Virus record (IMG/VR): IMGVR_UViG_3300027714_000009
Location: 26,379 to 90,378 of that record
Length of the DNA: 64,000 nucleotides
Source: a virus
Reading direction: 5' to 3' (one strand)
Shown here: positions 24,497-32,983 of the stretch, in pieces
Layout of the letters: every line of letters starts with the position of its first letter
How positions within the stretch are numbered: the first letter of the stretch is position 1
The notes under the pieces: generated by a model
Told to the model about the DNA's origin: nothing
The model's input: only the letters and a program-made list of their open reading frames with translations
Databases searched by the model: none
Translations under genes and position numbers: made by a program

Positions 24497-25252
24497 TTAG
24501 CTGTTAATGGTGGCTAATAGCTGATCAAAACTTGCACATATCATATGTTCAAATCCATCACCCCATTTACCATGAACAATCATGTGAATTCTGTTTTCTG
24601 TACCGTTGTTTATAACACTATGCCTTCTTCCTATATCAATTCCTCTAGCTTCACCAGGTTCCCATGGTACAAGTCCTGCTTCTTCTAATGCAAAGTCCAC
24701 TCCTGGTGGATTACTTAATGATACGTTAAATGCAGCCATGCTTCTTCTATCAAAGTCCTGATGTGGTTGAATATAACCACCCGGTTCTAATAACATGAAT
24801 CTACATCGTTGATACTCTTTAAACGGCCAGGCATTCTTTAGCCAGTCTACTGTTACTGGACAATGTTCTGCTATGTCTGTCCAACCATATGGGGCACTAT
24901 TTTCTTCTGTGTCTATTCCTTCTCTTATGTAATGATCAGCTGGTTGTGTTCTTTCTGCTGTTTGTCCATGTACACAAATGCTACTCCAGCCTGGATGCAT
25001 ATCACCTCGGTGCTCAACATATCTGTCTAAAACTTTTTCAGCTTCAGCTGCCATTGCTTCATGTGGTACTTCTATATTAGTAACTAAACTAGGACAATTT
25101 GATTCATTCATAATCCATTTACAGTACTGTATCATTGTACCTCGGTGTTCTCTCCAATTTAAAAACTGGTCACCTGGATTATTTAAATTTTCGTAGTGAG
25201 AATGCTTTTTACATTCATTGATAAAATTAGTTACGTTATCTATTTGTTCCAT
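24497..25252 (-). CDS. Aspartyl/asparaginyl beta-hydroxylase-like 2OG-Fe(II) oxygenase
   Basis: A 251-aa protein. The iron triad is H164-x-D166 (IQPHQDFDRR) and H211 (RRHSVINNG); R221 (ENRIHMIVHG) can bind 2-oxoglutarate. This order and spacing fit the Asp/Asn hydroxylase family. Substrate unknown: protein side chains, lipids or small molecules are possible. It overlaps the end of the 476-aa gene by 13 nt, so the two are coupled. Confidence 0.8.
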   Translation of the reverse strand: MEQIDNVTNFINECKKHSHYENLNNPGDQFLNWREHRGTMIQYCKWIMNESNCPSLVTNIEVPHEAMAAEAEKVLDRYVEHRGDMHPGWSSICVHGQTAERTQPADHYIREGIDTEENSAPYGWTDIAEHCPVTVDWLKNAWPFKEYQRCRFMLLEPGGYIQPHQDFDRRSMAAFNVSLSNPPGVDFALEEAGLVPWEPGEARGIDIGRRHSVINNGTENRIHMIVHGKWGDGFEHMICASFDQLLATINS

Positions 25253-26670
25253 TTGAACATCTTTCCTAATGTATTACTTGGTAGATTTTCAAAATCTATT
25301 GATGTATGATTTTCTACAAATTTAATTGGTCCTGCGATCTGATCTTGTGTTAACAATGGACTTGTACACTTAGCAACAATATTATTGTTAGAGTAAAACT
25401 TCAGTTTAGCAAATAGCTCATTGTACATTATTACACGTTGTTCTAAGCTATAATAAACCGCTGTTGGGTAATAATGAAAGATGTTACTTAAATGAACATA
25501 CGTCAATCCTTTAGCTGAATAATTAGCAGACCATTTTGCAAATGATGTATACCTATTAGGATTCATTAAATTTGTTTGTTCATATTGAATGTTAAATGTG
25601 CTAAATGTATCTCTCCACCATTCTTGCCATTCAGGCATTGAATCAAGTAGTTTTTGTGTATCCTGTAGTTGTTGCTGTCCTCTAAATAATTCGTCTTTCC
25701 TAGAATAGTAACTGCATTTACTATCCATCATTTTATTCATGTATTCAGTGTAGTTTGTTCCATCCCATTCTGTTATTAATTGTTGCATACAGTCTAAAGC
25801 AAATGTACTAATATCGTATATAATAATTGTACTGCCTGGTGGTAATCTAAGATTCTTTGCATACAACATAGGACTTATACCAGCTGACGGTGCAACTACT
25901 TTAGTAAACTTTTGGTCCTTGTCACCAATATTATTTGTTTCAGTGTCGGGTATTTCAGTATTACCAACAAAGAATATTTGCGTATCCATCTGTTCATGTA
26001 GATAGAATATATTTCTCCAAGCATCATCACGAACCTCTGCATACAAATATTCCTTAGATTGACGTAATGAGAGATCCCAAGAATGAATAGTTTGGTTATC
26101 ATCTAAAAGTGCTTTTACTAAATTCCACCCGCCATTTTTATGTGTATATGTAGCTGGTTCGGATCCTGGTTTAACCCAATAAGGAGTATACTTGTCATGA
26201 TGATTCTGTGTACTGCGTATTGGCTTTGTTGTTTCCCAAGGCCCGCTATCATGTTCGTCTCCCCATTCTGGCATGCCTGCTTCTGCCCACCAATCTAAGT
26301 CAATTAAAAAGCATTGTGGATGAATCCAAAAGTACTCGTCTCCCTTATCTAGTATATGTCCTATAAATTTTGAGTCAAGATGTTTTTCATAAAATTCAGG
26401 GAATACTCTCTCAAAATATTTGTGTACTGTTCCTTGCTTAAATACAACTATCTTTGAATAGCCTGCATTATATGCTTGTGTTAATAATCCTGATATTTTT
26501 TCATCCACGAATTGCTGATCACAGAAAAGCCCAAATTCGACAGAGTCGTATTCAGCTATATTTTGGGATATTCCGTTGAGGAGGGAGTTGCTTATGCGGT
26601 CGTTATATAACCAACCTACACATAATTCTTTAGTTTCTACTTTGGCGTTCCACCAATCATCATTAAACAT
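25240..26670 (-). CDS. Large accessory protein, unknown
   Basis: A 476-aa soluble, Trp/Tyr-rich protein. The N-terminal third (FGLFCDQQF...YSKIVVFKQG) and the WIHPQCFLIDLDWW block could be a glycosyltransferase-like Rossmann half. A later PPGSTIIIYDIS segment looks like a methyltransferase-type strand and loop. I could not settle either. Late box at 26700-26706 and AAGGA ribosome site. It is coupled to the oxygenase gene, so it may supply or share its substrate. Confidence 0.6.
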   Translation of the reverse strand: MFNDDWWNAKVETKELCVGWLYNDRISNSLLNGISQNIAEYDSVEFGLFCDQQFVDEKISGLLTQAYNAGYSKIVVFKQGTVHKYFERVFPEFYEKHLDSKFIGHILDKGDEYFWIHPQCFLIDLDWWAEAGMPEWGDEHDSGPWETTKPIRSTQNHHDKYTPYWVKPGSEPATYTHKNGGWNLVKALLDDNQTIHSWDLSLRQSKEYLYAEVRDDAWRNIFYLHEQMDTQIFFVGNTEIPDTETNNIGDKDQKFTKVVAPSAGISPMLYAKNLRLPPGSTIIIYDISTFALDCMQQLITEWDGTNYTEYMNKMMDSKCSYYSRKDELFRGQQQLQDTQKLLDSMPEWQEWWRDTFSTFNIQYEQTNLMNPNRYTSFAKWSANYSAKGLTYVHLSNIFHYYPTAVYYSLEQRVIMYNELFAKLKFYSNNNIVAKCTSPLLTQDQIAGPIKFVENHTSIDFENLPSNTLGKMFKWNK

Positions 26671-26699
26671 ATGTTGTCCTTGTAATTTGTCTACAACAT

Positions 26700-26706
26700 T
26701 ATTTAT
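26700..26706 (-). promoter_or_regulatory. T4-type late promoter box
   Basis: Minus strand AGATAAATAATG, about 30 nt before the 476-aa gene and at the stop of the dNMP kinase gene. Confidence 0.55.
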
Positions 26707-27338
26707 CTTACAAAATGGTTGAGTGTTTGTTCCTTTAGATCAACTAGTGAAGTAGTGTTGGCTATCTGTTTATCAAACTTCCAGCCTGCCCAGCTCCATT
26801 CACTTTTGTGTACTTCTGGAAATACTATAGACATACTGTTATCTGCTGGAATGGGTGTATTTGCTGTGTTAATACCTACTGCTGTTGCCCACCAATCTGG
26901 GTTCTCTGAGCGCCATACAACCGCTGTGTGCCCACCTAAGCGTTTTATAGCCTTTAGCTCATTAAAGAATCTACAGTCTGATATAACAACGTTTCTGTCA
27001 GTTTGTTCAATTTGTCGTTCACATGCCGCTACCCAAATGTCTGGGTGGAAGTGTGTTCTTAGTACATCAGTACCTACGTGTTGCAATGCCCAACGTGGAG
27101 TAAAGTTAGGAATGTCTAAGCGTTTAGCCCACCAGTCATCAACTGTCTCACGCCAAACTCTGCTTTCAGGTGTATTACCTTCTAGCAGTATTCTATCCCA
27201 ACCAAAAATATTAGCACATGCATCTTTTAATACTCCTGCAAAACTAACTCGTGCAAATCCTTCTTCAATTAGAAAGCCTGCCGCTGTATCTTTACCGTGT
27301 CCTATAAGACCACATATACCTACAATTTTCTTAGTCAT
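26703..27338 (-). CDS. 1: Deoxynucleoside monophosphate kinase gp1
   Basis: A 211-aa P-loop kinase (T4 gp1 is 241 aa). GLIGHGKDT at 10-18 is the nucleotide-binding loop with the characteristic GHGKDTA of gp1. It phosphorylates dNMPs (in T4 dTMP, dGMP and hm-dCMP) for phage DNA synthesis. It has its own early promoter (27362-27390) and a CGGAG ribosome site, fitting an early nucleotide-metabolism role. Confidence 0.85.
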   Translation of the reverse strand: MTKKIVGICGLIGHGKDTAAGFLIEEGFARVSFAGVLKDACANIFGWDRILLEGNTPESRVWRETVDDWWAKRLDIPNFTPRWALQHVGTDVLRTHFHPDIWVAACERQIEQTDRNVVISDCRFFNELKAIKRLGGHTAVVWRSENPDWWATAVGINTANTPIPADNSMSIVFPEVHKSEWSWAGWKFDKQIANTTSLVDLKEQTLNHFVR

Positions 27339-27361
27339 TCTATTGCTCCGTTGTAATTTAT

Positions 27362-27390
27362 ATTATAATTGATTTTTAATTAGTTGTCAA
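27362..27390 (-). promoter_or_regulatory. Early sigma70-type promoter for dNMP kinase
   Basis: Minus strand TTGACA (27390-27385), 17 bp AT-rich spacer, TATAAT (27367-27362). Consensus hexamers, no palindrome. A TATAAATTA follows the -10. Confidence 0.8.
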
Positions 27391-27398
27391 GTACAAAC

Positions 27399-27980
27399 TT
27401 AATTATTTGATTTTCCATTTATTCCTGTTACAGGACAGCTAACAATTGTTGTAGAAATAATACGCATATGTGTACTTGCTTCTACTATATTAAAAATAGC
27501 CAATGCAAGCATTGTTTTATCTATTAAATGTTTATCTTTATTATCGTTATATTTGCTACTATTAAATCTGCCAGGTTTAATATTAATTACTTGACAGTGT
27601 TTTTCCATAGTAGATAAGTTTAATGCAATTTCGTCTAATGCGTGTTTACCAGCATCATATCTTTTTTGTTGTGTGCTTTCGTTTTTTCTATTTCTAGTTT
27701 GTGGAGAAGATCCACTAATAACTACAATCTTTTTATGCTGATCTTTATATTCGTCCCATAGCTCACAAAGCATATCAATTTGTGCAAATCTGTTTTCATT
27801 ACTACTTGCTACAATGTATATGACAGCAATATCTTTAGCATTTTTTACAATTTTCTCTCTGCTGCTGAAATTAGAAATATCATATCCATTATCTAAACTA
27901 AAGCCTAGTGGATTCTTATGTAGTTTGAAAATTTCATTCCCAAGTCCACTACTATGGCCAATAATTAAACAATCATACAT
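27399..27980 (-). CDS. Short-chain dehydrogenase/reductase (SDR)
   Basis: A 193-aa Rossmann protein. IIGHSSGLG at 6-14 is the cofactor loop, VVISGSS (86-92) holds the catalytic Ser region, Y108-xxx-K112 (RYDAGK) is the SDR active pair and INIKPGRF the substrate-side PG motif. It is shorter than classic SDRs (about 250). Substrate unknown. It overlaps the 207-aa oxygenase-like gene by 8 nt, which suggests a shared pathway. Confidence 0.75.
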   Translation of the reverse strand: MYDCLIIGHSSGLGNEIFKLHKNPLGFSLDNGYDISNFSSREKIVKNAKDIAVIYIVASSNENRFAQIDMLCELWDEYKDQHKKIVVISGSSPQTRNRKNESTQQKRYDAGKHALDEIALNLSTMEKHCQVINIKPGRFNSSKYNDNKDKHLIDKTMLALAIFNIVEASTHMRIISTTIVSCPVTGINGKSNN

Positions 27981-28596
27981 TTATAAACTTGCCTTCTTTG
28001 TAGCGTTTGATCATATCTTCGTATGTTTCATGAGTAATTTTAATTCTAAACATTACTCGTTCATATTTTATCTGTTCAACACTATGTAATGTTTTTCCAT
28101 TAAAAATACTTGGATGATTCATATCATATGTATACTCATATTCAATTCCTAGAGGGTTATCTCTGTCACTATCCTCACCTTTCCAAAAAGTAATTTTTTC
28201 AAAATCATTCTCTGGCAAAATAGGAAGCATTATATTATAGTGCATCTGCCTATCAGTATGAGGTTTAAAAACAAATTCTGGTTCGTAATACATAAATGTT
28301 ATATCGTCGTTACCAAGAGGTTCTAAAAAATTAAATTTACTTATTAGTTCTTTAACTTCTGGATATTCCTGCATATGTTTTCCTTCGTATGCAGGGCTAT
28401 ACACTCCCATTAATCTTCCAGAATAGCCATCTGTTCGACCTTGGTGTCTGTGTACTTGATTTTTTCTATTTTTAATAGCAGTCTTGTATTCGTTCCACTC
28501 TAACGCACAATGACTCATACGCTCATATAAATTTTTAAGAGCGGGTCGATTGTATACAAGTTCGTCTACTACAACATGATGTTTTGATTCTTGCAT
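27973..28596 (-). CDS. 2OG-Fe(II) oxygenase-like protein
   Basis: A 207-aa protein with a double-stranded beta-helix pattern. H113-x-D115 (FKPHTDRQ) and H171 (TLHSVEQ) form a candidate iron triad, with R180/R184 for 2-oxoglutarate. It lies 11 nt after the gp13 gene and before the SDR gene, so it is probably co-expressed late. Substrate unknown. Confidence 0.7.
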   Translation of the reverse strand: MQESKHHVVVDELVYNRPALKNLYERMSHCALEWNEYKTAIKNRKNQVHRHQGRTDGYSGRLMGVYSPAYEGKHMQEYPEVKELISKFNFLEPLGNDDITFMYYEPEFVFKPHTDRQMHYNIMLPILPENDFEKITFWKGEDSDRDNPLGIEYEYTYDMNHPSIFNGKTLHSVEQIKYERVMFRIKITHETYEDMIKRYKEGKFINV

Positions 28597-28607
28597 TAAT
28601 AGTTACT

Positions 28608-29345
28608 TTATCCAATTAGGAATCCCAAACCGGTACTTCCATCATTGAATAATGTTAGTTCTATTTCCAGTTTGTCAATTTCTGCTTGAGCATCTGCTCG
28701 TAGTTGGTCTGCGTTCATTGTAGTTCCACCCTGTGGTCCTGCAATCTGTGTAAACTTACCACGTGCTTCTGATAAGATTAATTTAGCATGTGCGAACGCA
28801 TAGTCTTTTAACCAAGGTCCTGCATATGTATCTAACAACAAGTCATCTGCTGGCCTGTAGTTATAGCAATGCAGTACTGCGTTGTCATTTGCTTTAATCT
28901 TACGTTGTAAAATTAGCTTTTTATCTTGTGGGCGCCATGTGAACATTATCTCTGCTCCAAATAGTCTACCCATTGCTTCTCTATTTTGCTGAAGGAAATC
29001 AAAAGTTGCTAGTCCGCCATTACGACTACTGCCTAGCAAATAAGTGTTCATGTATGCCGCTTGGAATGGTTCGATGTCATTTCCTGTACCACTACTTACA
29101 CCTGTTGTCCTACGATAGATGTCACGTACTTCCATTACCTCAGTTGGTAATGTATATTCGCTCTGATCTTTCATCATTTCTAAAATAATGAAACTTTCTT
29201 CAACTGCGTTCTCAGCACGTTGGCGATATTTCTGAAGAGATTTTGATATCGCTAGCTCATAATGTTCTGGGTCTAGTTCGACATCGATCATTCCACCACC
29301 TAGGCGTAATTCAATCTCTTTCTGAAGTTTGTTTAATGCACTCAT
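28608..29345 (-). CDS. 13: Neck protein gp13
   Basis: A 245-aa head-tail connector protein. YELAISKSLQKYRQRAENAV (about 29-48), YTLPTEVMEVRDIYRR and AGPWLKDYAFAHAKLILSEA are typical of marine T4-like gp13. With gp14 and gp15 it forms the neck. Here gp14-gp15 are 5 kb away and on the other strand. Late box at 29369-29375. Confidence 0.85.
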   Translation of the reverse strand: MSALNKLQKEIELRLGGGMIDVELDPEHYELAISKSLQKYRQRAENAVEESFIILEMMKDQSEYTLPTEVMEVRDIYRRTTGVSSGTGNDIEPFQAAYMNTYLLGSSRNGGLATFDFLQQNREAMGRLFGAEIMFTWRPQDKKLILQRKIKANDNAVLHCYNYRPADDLLLDTYAGPWLKDYAFAHAKLILSEARGKFTQIAGPQGGTTMNADQLRADAQAEIDKLEIELTLFNDGSTGLGFLIG

Positions 29346-29368
29346 TTAAGTTTGTCTCCTGCTGTATG

Positions 29369-29375
29369 TATTTAT
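29369..29375 (-). promoter_or_regulatory. T4-type late promoter box for gp13
   Basis: Minus strand TGATAAATACAT, 23 nt before the gp13 ATG. Confidence 0.65.
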
Positions 29376-29381
29376 CAGAGT

Positions 29382-30677
29382 TTACTTATTAAATGTCGCT
29401 ATAAGAATCGTCTCACCATTAATACGTCCATTCAGTTTTGTTTCTGTTGTTTTTAAGGAGTCAACTAACTTCTCTAACTTAGATCTAGTAGACTTCTTCA
29501 TTTGTGGAAGCACTTCTGCAGGCTTACGTATTGTACGTTGTATACTCTTGTTCTCATCGTACCCAATAATAGTAGTTCCTTTAACACTAAGTCCACTACC
29601 TTCACGTTGTAGTCCCATTGGATCTACATTGCTAGCATAGTAAATACCTAGCTTACGGTTGCGAGTGTTAAATACCACCAGCATTCGGGCGTAAACGATA
29701 TCAGCTGGCAATATGCTTGCTAAACCATAATCGGGGTCGCTTTGCTTAAATTTGAGCTTCTTAACTAGGTCTTCTGGACTCTTAGTACGTACTTTACGTA
29801 CTTTGCGATTCAATTTACCTTCTGCTTCACAAATATCACATGCACCTTCAATCTTTCTGTATATTGCAAGTGCCGCTTTTTGTTGAGCAGTTGACATGTG
29901 ACTGTAACCTTCTTCAAGTTGTAAACGGTTGTCATCTTTGTCATCTTTAGATACTTTAGCATTAAGCTCTGCAAATTCTGCAACTGCATCAGCATAGTAC
30001 TTACGAATAATTCTAGCATGTGCTGTTTTAACGCCTGCTTTTTTAAGCATAGCAGTTGGTTCAAAGTCTTTTGCCAGTGATGTATCATATCCACTGTTAA
30101 GCCATACGTCTAAGAAGTCTTCTACTTCACCTGTCATATCAATTGCGGCTCTGTGTAACAACTCTTGAATAGTAGGCTTGCGAGTATTTAATTCTAACCT
30201 AGCATCTAGTATTGCTTTCTCTTCTGCTTCTTTAACAAATGATGTTCCTTCGTCAATTGCATTAGCAATGCGTTTCTTAATGAAGTCACTAATTGGTTTA
30301 GGAGTTCCTGATGTACCAGCTAGCCCTTCCCAATATGCATTCCAAGCGAGATGCTCGTCTGGACAACCCATAGTAAGCATGCGACAGTAGTAACCTGTTA
30401 CTGCACTTATTGATTGACTCTTCGCTGCCTTAACACATTTAATGTCTTGCTTAGTATATTCGTTAGCAAGCATCCAAGTGAATGCAAAGTCATGCAGATC
30501 ACTTACTTTGTAATTTTGATAATAATAATCCGTTGCGGCTTGACGTTTCTGATGAAACTCTTTACCTGACCAACCATCTGCACCATCCCAATTAGGATCC
30601 TGTAAAAGGTTTTTACGAATCTTTAAAGAAGTTGCTCTTGGCTTCTTCTTTTTTGTTAATTTTATTCCTACTGCCAT
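29382..30677 (-). CDS. Conserved marine phage protein, unknown
   Basis: A 431-aa basic, helical protein (N-terminal LTKKKKPRATSLKIRKN). It has a CDICEAEGK mini cluster (about 276-284) too small to call zinc binding. It is coupled to the 54-aa gene, whose final codons contain the GGAG ribosome site for this ATG. It resembles conserved proteins of cyanophage-type genomes, but no function is known to me. Confidence 0.65.
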   Translation of the reverse strand: MAVGIKLTKKKKPRATSLKIRKNLLQDPNWDGADGWSGKEFHQKRQAATDYYYQNYKVSDLHDFAFTWMLANEYTKQDIKCVKAAKSQSISAVTGYYCRMLTMGCPDEHLAWNAYWEGLAGTSGTPKPISDFIKKRIANAIDEGTSFVKEAEEKAILDARLELNTRKPTIQELLHRAAIDMTGEVEDFLDVWLNSGYDTSLAKDFEPTAMLKKAGVKTAHARIIRKYYADAVAEFAELNAKVSKDDKDDNRLQLEEGYSHMSTAQQKAALAIYRKIEGACDICEAEGKLNRKVRKVRTKSPEDLVKKLKFKQSDPDYGLASILPADIVYARMLVVFNTRNRKLGIYYASNVDPMGLQREGSGLSVKGTTIIGYDENKSIQRTIRKPAEVLPQMKKSTRSKLEKLVDSLKTTETKLNGRINGETILIATFNK

Positions 30678-30678
30678 T

Positions 30679-30843
30679 TTATTCTCCGTGATAACTTTGA
30701 AACATTAGACGATCAATTTCGTCTGCTTTATTTTGGTACTTATCAATTAGTGAAGAAATCTGCTTGTTATCAACAAATCCTTTAGGATCTGCTGTTGATT
30801 GTAAATTTTGTAGTGCTTCGATAAACTCTAAATGTTCTAACAA
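30679..30843 (-). CDS. 54-aa protein with TTG start
   Basis: An open frame from a TTG at 30843 with a perfect AAGGAG 8 nt upstream (30852-30857) and no alternative ATG near it. The product is an amphipathic, acidic helical protein (LEHLEFIEALQNLQS... ending FQSYHGE). The stop codon region supplies the ribosome site of the 431-aa gene. The coupling and the strong ribosome site are the evidence for translation. Confidence 0.6.
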   Translation of the reverse strand: MLEHLEFIEALQNLQSTADPKGFVDNKQISSLIDKYQNKADEIDRLMFQSYHGE

Positions 30844-30880
30844 AAGTATTACTCCTTGATTGCAATTTGTTTATAGTGTA

Positions 30881-31243
30881 CTACGCTTCTACAGCGATGT
30901 CAACCTTTTCAAATCCAAAGTCTGCAACAACGTGCATAATTCCATTAGAATCTTGCACAACATCAGCAACACTAACACTATGCATTTCGTTTAAACGTTC
31001 AATATTTTCTTCCGGGCCCATGTTACCTATGTGAAATACACCTTCAAGTGTATCAGCAGTAATATTAGCAACATGTGAATAATAACCATCTAATATGGCT
31101 TTACCTGCTTTAGAAGCAATGCTTTTTGAAAACTGCATATCTAGCTTTGCTTTATGATGAGGAACTGCATCGTGTCCTTCTGCGTTAATTAGGTCAACAT
31201 CTGCATCTGAGAGTTTAATTTGAAAAAGTTTAAAGTTTGCCAT
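30881..31243 (-). CDS. Conserved early protein, unknown
   Basis: A 120-aa acidic protein; the C-terminal part EMHSVSVADVV...VVADFGFEKV is typical of a small family common in marine phages. AAGGAG lies before the ATG and the early promoter at 31272-31300 carries the palindromic operator. Probably an early host-interaction protein by its promoter type; function unknown. Confidence 0.7.
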   Translation of the reverse strand: MANFKLFQIKLSDADVDLINAEGHDAVPHHKAKLDMQFSKSIASKAGKAILDGYYSHVANITADTLEGVFHIGNMGPEENIERLNEMHSVSVADVVQDSNGIMHVVADFGFEKVDIAVEA

Positions 31244-31271
31244 TTTGTAGTTCTCCTTTGTTTATAATACT

Positions 31272-31300
31272 ATTATAAGGTAAGACGTCTTGCTTGTCAA
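31272..31300 (-). promoter_or_regulatory. Early promoter with palindromic operator in spacer
   Basis: Minus strand TTGACA (31300-31295), 17 bp spacer, TATAAT (31277-31272). The spacer holds GCAAGACGTCTTAC (31280-31293), the palindrome with a single mismatch. Confidence 0.8.
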
Positions 31301-31303
31301 CCA

Positions 31304-31657
31304 TTAAATGAATAAATTACTTTTCATTCCTCTTTTTTCTCTCCAAGCATTAACAATACGGTCACTCCAGCCTGGGTTGTTATTATCTAACACGATAGTT
31401 GGTGCAACTTCATGTCCGTTACGTGCTTCAACATACTCTTCAACAGTAAAGTTGTTAACAAGTTCTTTCATAAACTTTGCTTTAGTAATTGGCGTTCCGG
31501 CATATTTAAAACGTGCAATAAACAAGTCAATTCCACGACCAACATTACTTGGATGTACATTTTTACCTGCTTCGTAAACTGGCTGACCTTCATATGCACC
31601 TCTGTACATTAAGTATCCACCGTGGTAACTAAAATCTGCTTTATTAAACTGTGTCAT
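31304..31657 (-). CDS. Conserved small phage protein
   Basis: A 117-aa basic protein from the ATG at 31657 (MTQFNKADFSYHGGYLMY), chosen because CGGAG lies 7 nt upstream; longer versions would begin upstream of the promoter. FIARFKYAGTPITKAKFM and NFTVEEYVEARNG are conserved in a family widespread in marine phages with no assigned function. Its promoter carries the GTAAGA operator. Confidence 0.7.
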   Translation of the reverse strand: MTQFNKADFSYHGGYLMYRGAYEGQPVYEAGKNVHPSNVGRGIDLFIARFKYAGTPITKAKFMKELVNNFTVEEYVEARNGHEVAPTIVLDNNNPGWSDRIVNAWREKRGMKSNLFI

Positions 31658-31690
31658 ATTCAACTCCGTTTTTTTATTGTCTATACTTAT

Positions 31691-31719
31691 AGTATACAGT
31701 AAGAAGTCTTGGTTGTCAA
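31691..31719 (-). promoter_or_regulatory. Early promoter with palindromic operator in spacer
   Basis: Minus strand TTGACA (31719-31714), 17 bp spacer, TATACT (31696-31691). The spacer holds CCAAGACTTCTTAC (31699-31712), palindrome with the first arm altered at two bases. Same -10 and downstream arm as the AAA+ promoter. Confidence 0.75.
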
Positions 31720-31732
31720 CCAGAACCGCCAT

Positions 31733-31759
31733 AAAAAAACCCTTGTATTTCAAAGGGTT
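31733..31759 (-). terminator. Intrinsic terminator after halogenase-like gene
   Basis: Minus strand AACCCTT, 8-nt loop, AAGGGTT then TTTTT. It closes the SbmA/membrane/halogenase unit and separates it from the early promoter at 31691-31719. Confidence 0.85.
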
Positions 31760-31777
31760 GTAAATTAATTTAATTTT

Positions 31778-32983
31778 TTATTCTGGATAGTGTTTAAAAT
31801 CGTCAAAATATAGGCCTAATGATGCCCATATTGCGTCTGGGTACAAACTTGTATACTTGTTTGAATTCTTTTTATAGCTTTCCCATAAAGTTTTACTTGC
31901 ATCCAACTTACTGTAGTATTTCCAAAACTCTGTATCTGTGCGATTACTTAACATATAATGGTGTAATATGTAATCTGAGTTATCTTTTTGTACTTTCATT
32001 ATTGCCTTGTTGTATGCTTTTGGTGGTGAACCTTTTAATATACATCTTACTAGTAGTGTGATACTGTATTGTACTAAAAATAATCCATTTGCTTCTAATG
32101 GATCAACAAACCCTTGACCAAGTCCAATTGATACTACATTATCTACCCAAGGGTTCTTCAGTACACCTGGAGTCCATTTAAGTAAACGTGGCTCTATTCC
32201 TTTAAATGGTGTTCTGTGAGCAGTCCATTTTTTAAACTTTTCTAACGCTTCTTCTTCGCTTACAAAATCAGTACTAAAAACATAACCAGTTCCTGTTCTA
32301 TGTTGCAAGTCTACCATAAACTGCCAACCATCTGGTCTAGCGAATGTTTTTGTATATGGTATACTTTCGCCTTCTAGTTCTAACGGCCTAACCCAAGAAC
32401 GATTAACTTTATGATGTTCACTAAATGTTTCTTCTGTTTTATCTTTGACAAACTGTCTACGAAATCCTGTAGCGTCTACATATAAATCATATCCTGGTGG
32501 AAGTTCTTCTAATGTATCAATAACATGGTTAACACGTTTACAATGATCACGTACAACGTGTCCTGCAAGGTTAGCATCTAAATGATATGCTACTGCTCTC
32601 CATCCTTCTTTATCGTACAAGTCTGGATTTATATCATCTCTAACTTTTTTACCTTGCTTAAATTCTTTATACCAATCATTAAATAATGTTTTAGGTTCGT
32701 TTTGCCAAAAAGTCATTAAGTATGGATCTGCACCTAATGCATCCCATTCGTATTTTATATTTCCATATTTGTGAACTGCATTACATCCGTCCATCCATTC
32801 TTTTTCTGGAATACCTAGTTCTTCAAAAAATGCACCTATTTGTGGAAGTGTTCCTTCTCCTACTCCTACAGTAGGAATTTCATCACTTTCTATAAGTGTT
32901 ATTTCTGCATCAGGTAAAAACTTTTCCATGTAACCTGCACACCACCAGCCTGCTGTTCCACCGCCAATAATACATATTTTCAT
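31778..32983 (-). CDS. Flavin-dependent tryptophan halogenase-like protein
   Basis: A 401-aa FAD protein. GGGTAGW at 7-13 is the FAD loop; VGVGEGT (39-45) and HK72YGNIK fit the region of the catalytic lysine of PrnA/RebH-type enzymes. VDATGFRR is at 169-176 and FVDPLEANG (292-300) holds the conserved Glu (E297). The signature WxWxIP is altered to WQFMVD (220-225), and the length (401) is shorter than PrnA (538). Substrate and halogenation are therefore uncertain; the fold is not. The start overlaps the 115-aa gene by 4 nt (ATGA). Confidence 0.85.
   Translation of the reverse strand: MKICIIGGGTAGWWCAGYMEKFLPDAEITLIESDEIPTVGVGEGTLPQIGAFFEELGIPEKEWMDGCNAVHKYGNIKYEWDALGADPYLMTFWQNEPKTLFNDWYKEFKQGKKVRDDINPDLYDKEGWRAVAYHLDANLAGHVVRDHCKRVNHVIDTLEELPPGYDLYVDATGFRRQFVKDKTEETFSEHHKVNRSWVRPLELEGESIPYTKTFARPDGWQFMVDLQHRTGTGYVFSTDFVSEEEALEKFKKWTAHRTPFKGIEPRLLKWTPGVLKNPWVDNVVSIGLGQGFVDPLEANGLFLVQYSITLLVRCILKGSPPKAYNKAIMKVQKDNSDYILHHYMLSNRTDTEFWKYYSKLDASKTLWESYKKNSNKYTSLYPDAIWASLGLYFDDFKHYPE

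Noticed and set aside
26719-27372. 217-codon plus-strand frame opposite dNMP kinase
   Set aside because: The kinase has its own promoter, ribosome site and P-loop; the antisense frame has none of these and no recognisable motif.
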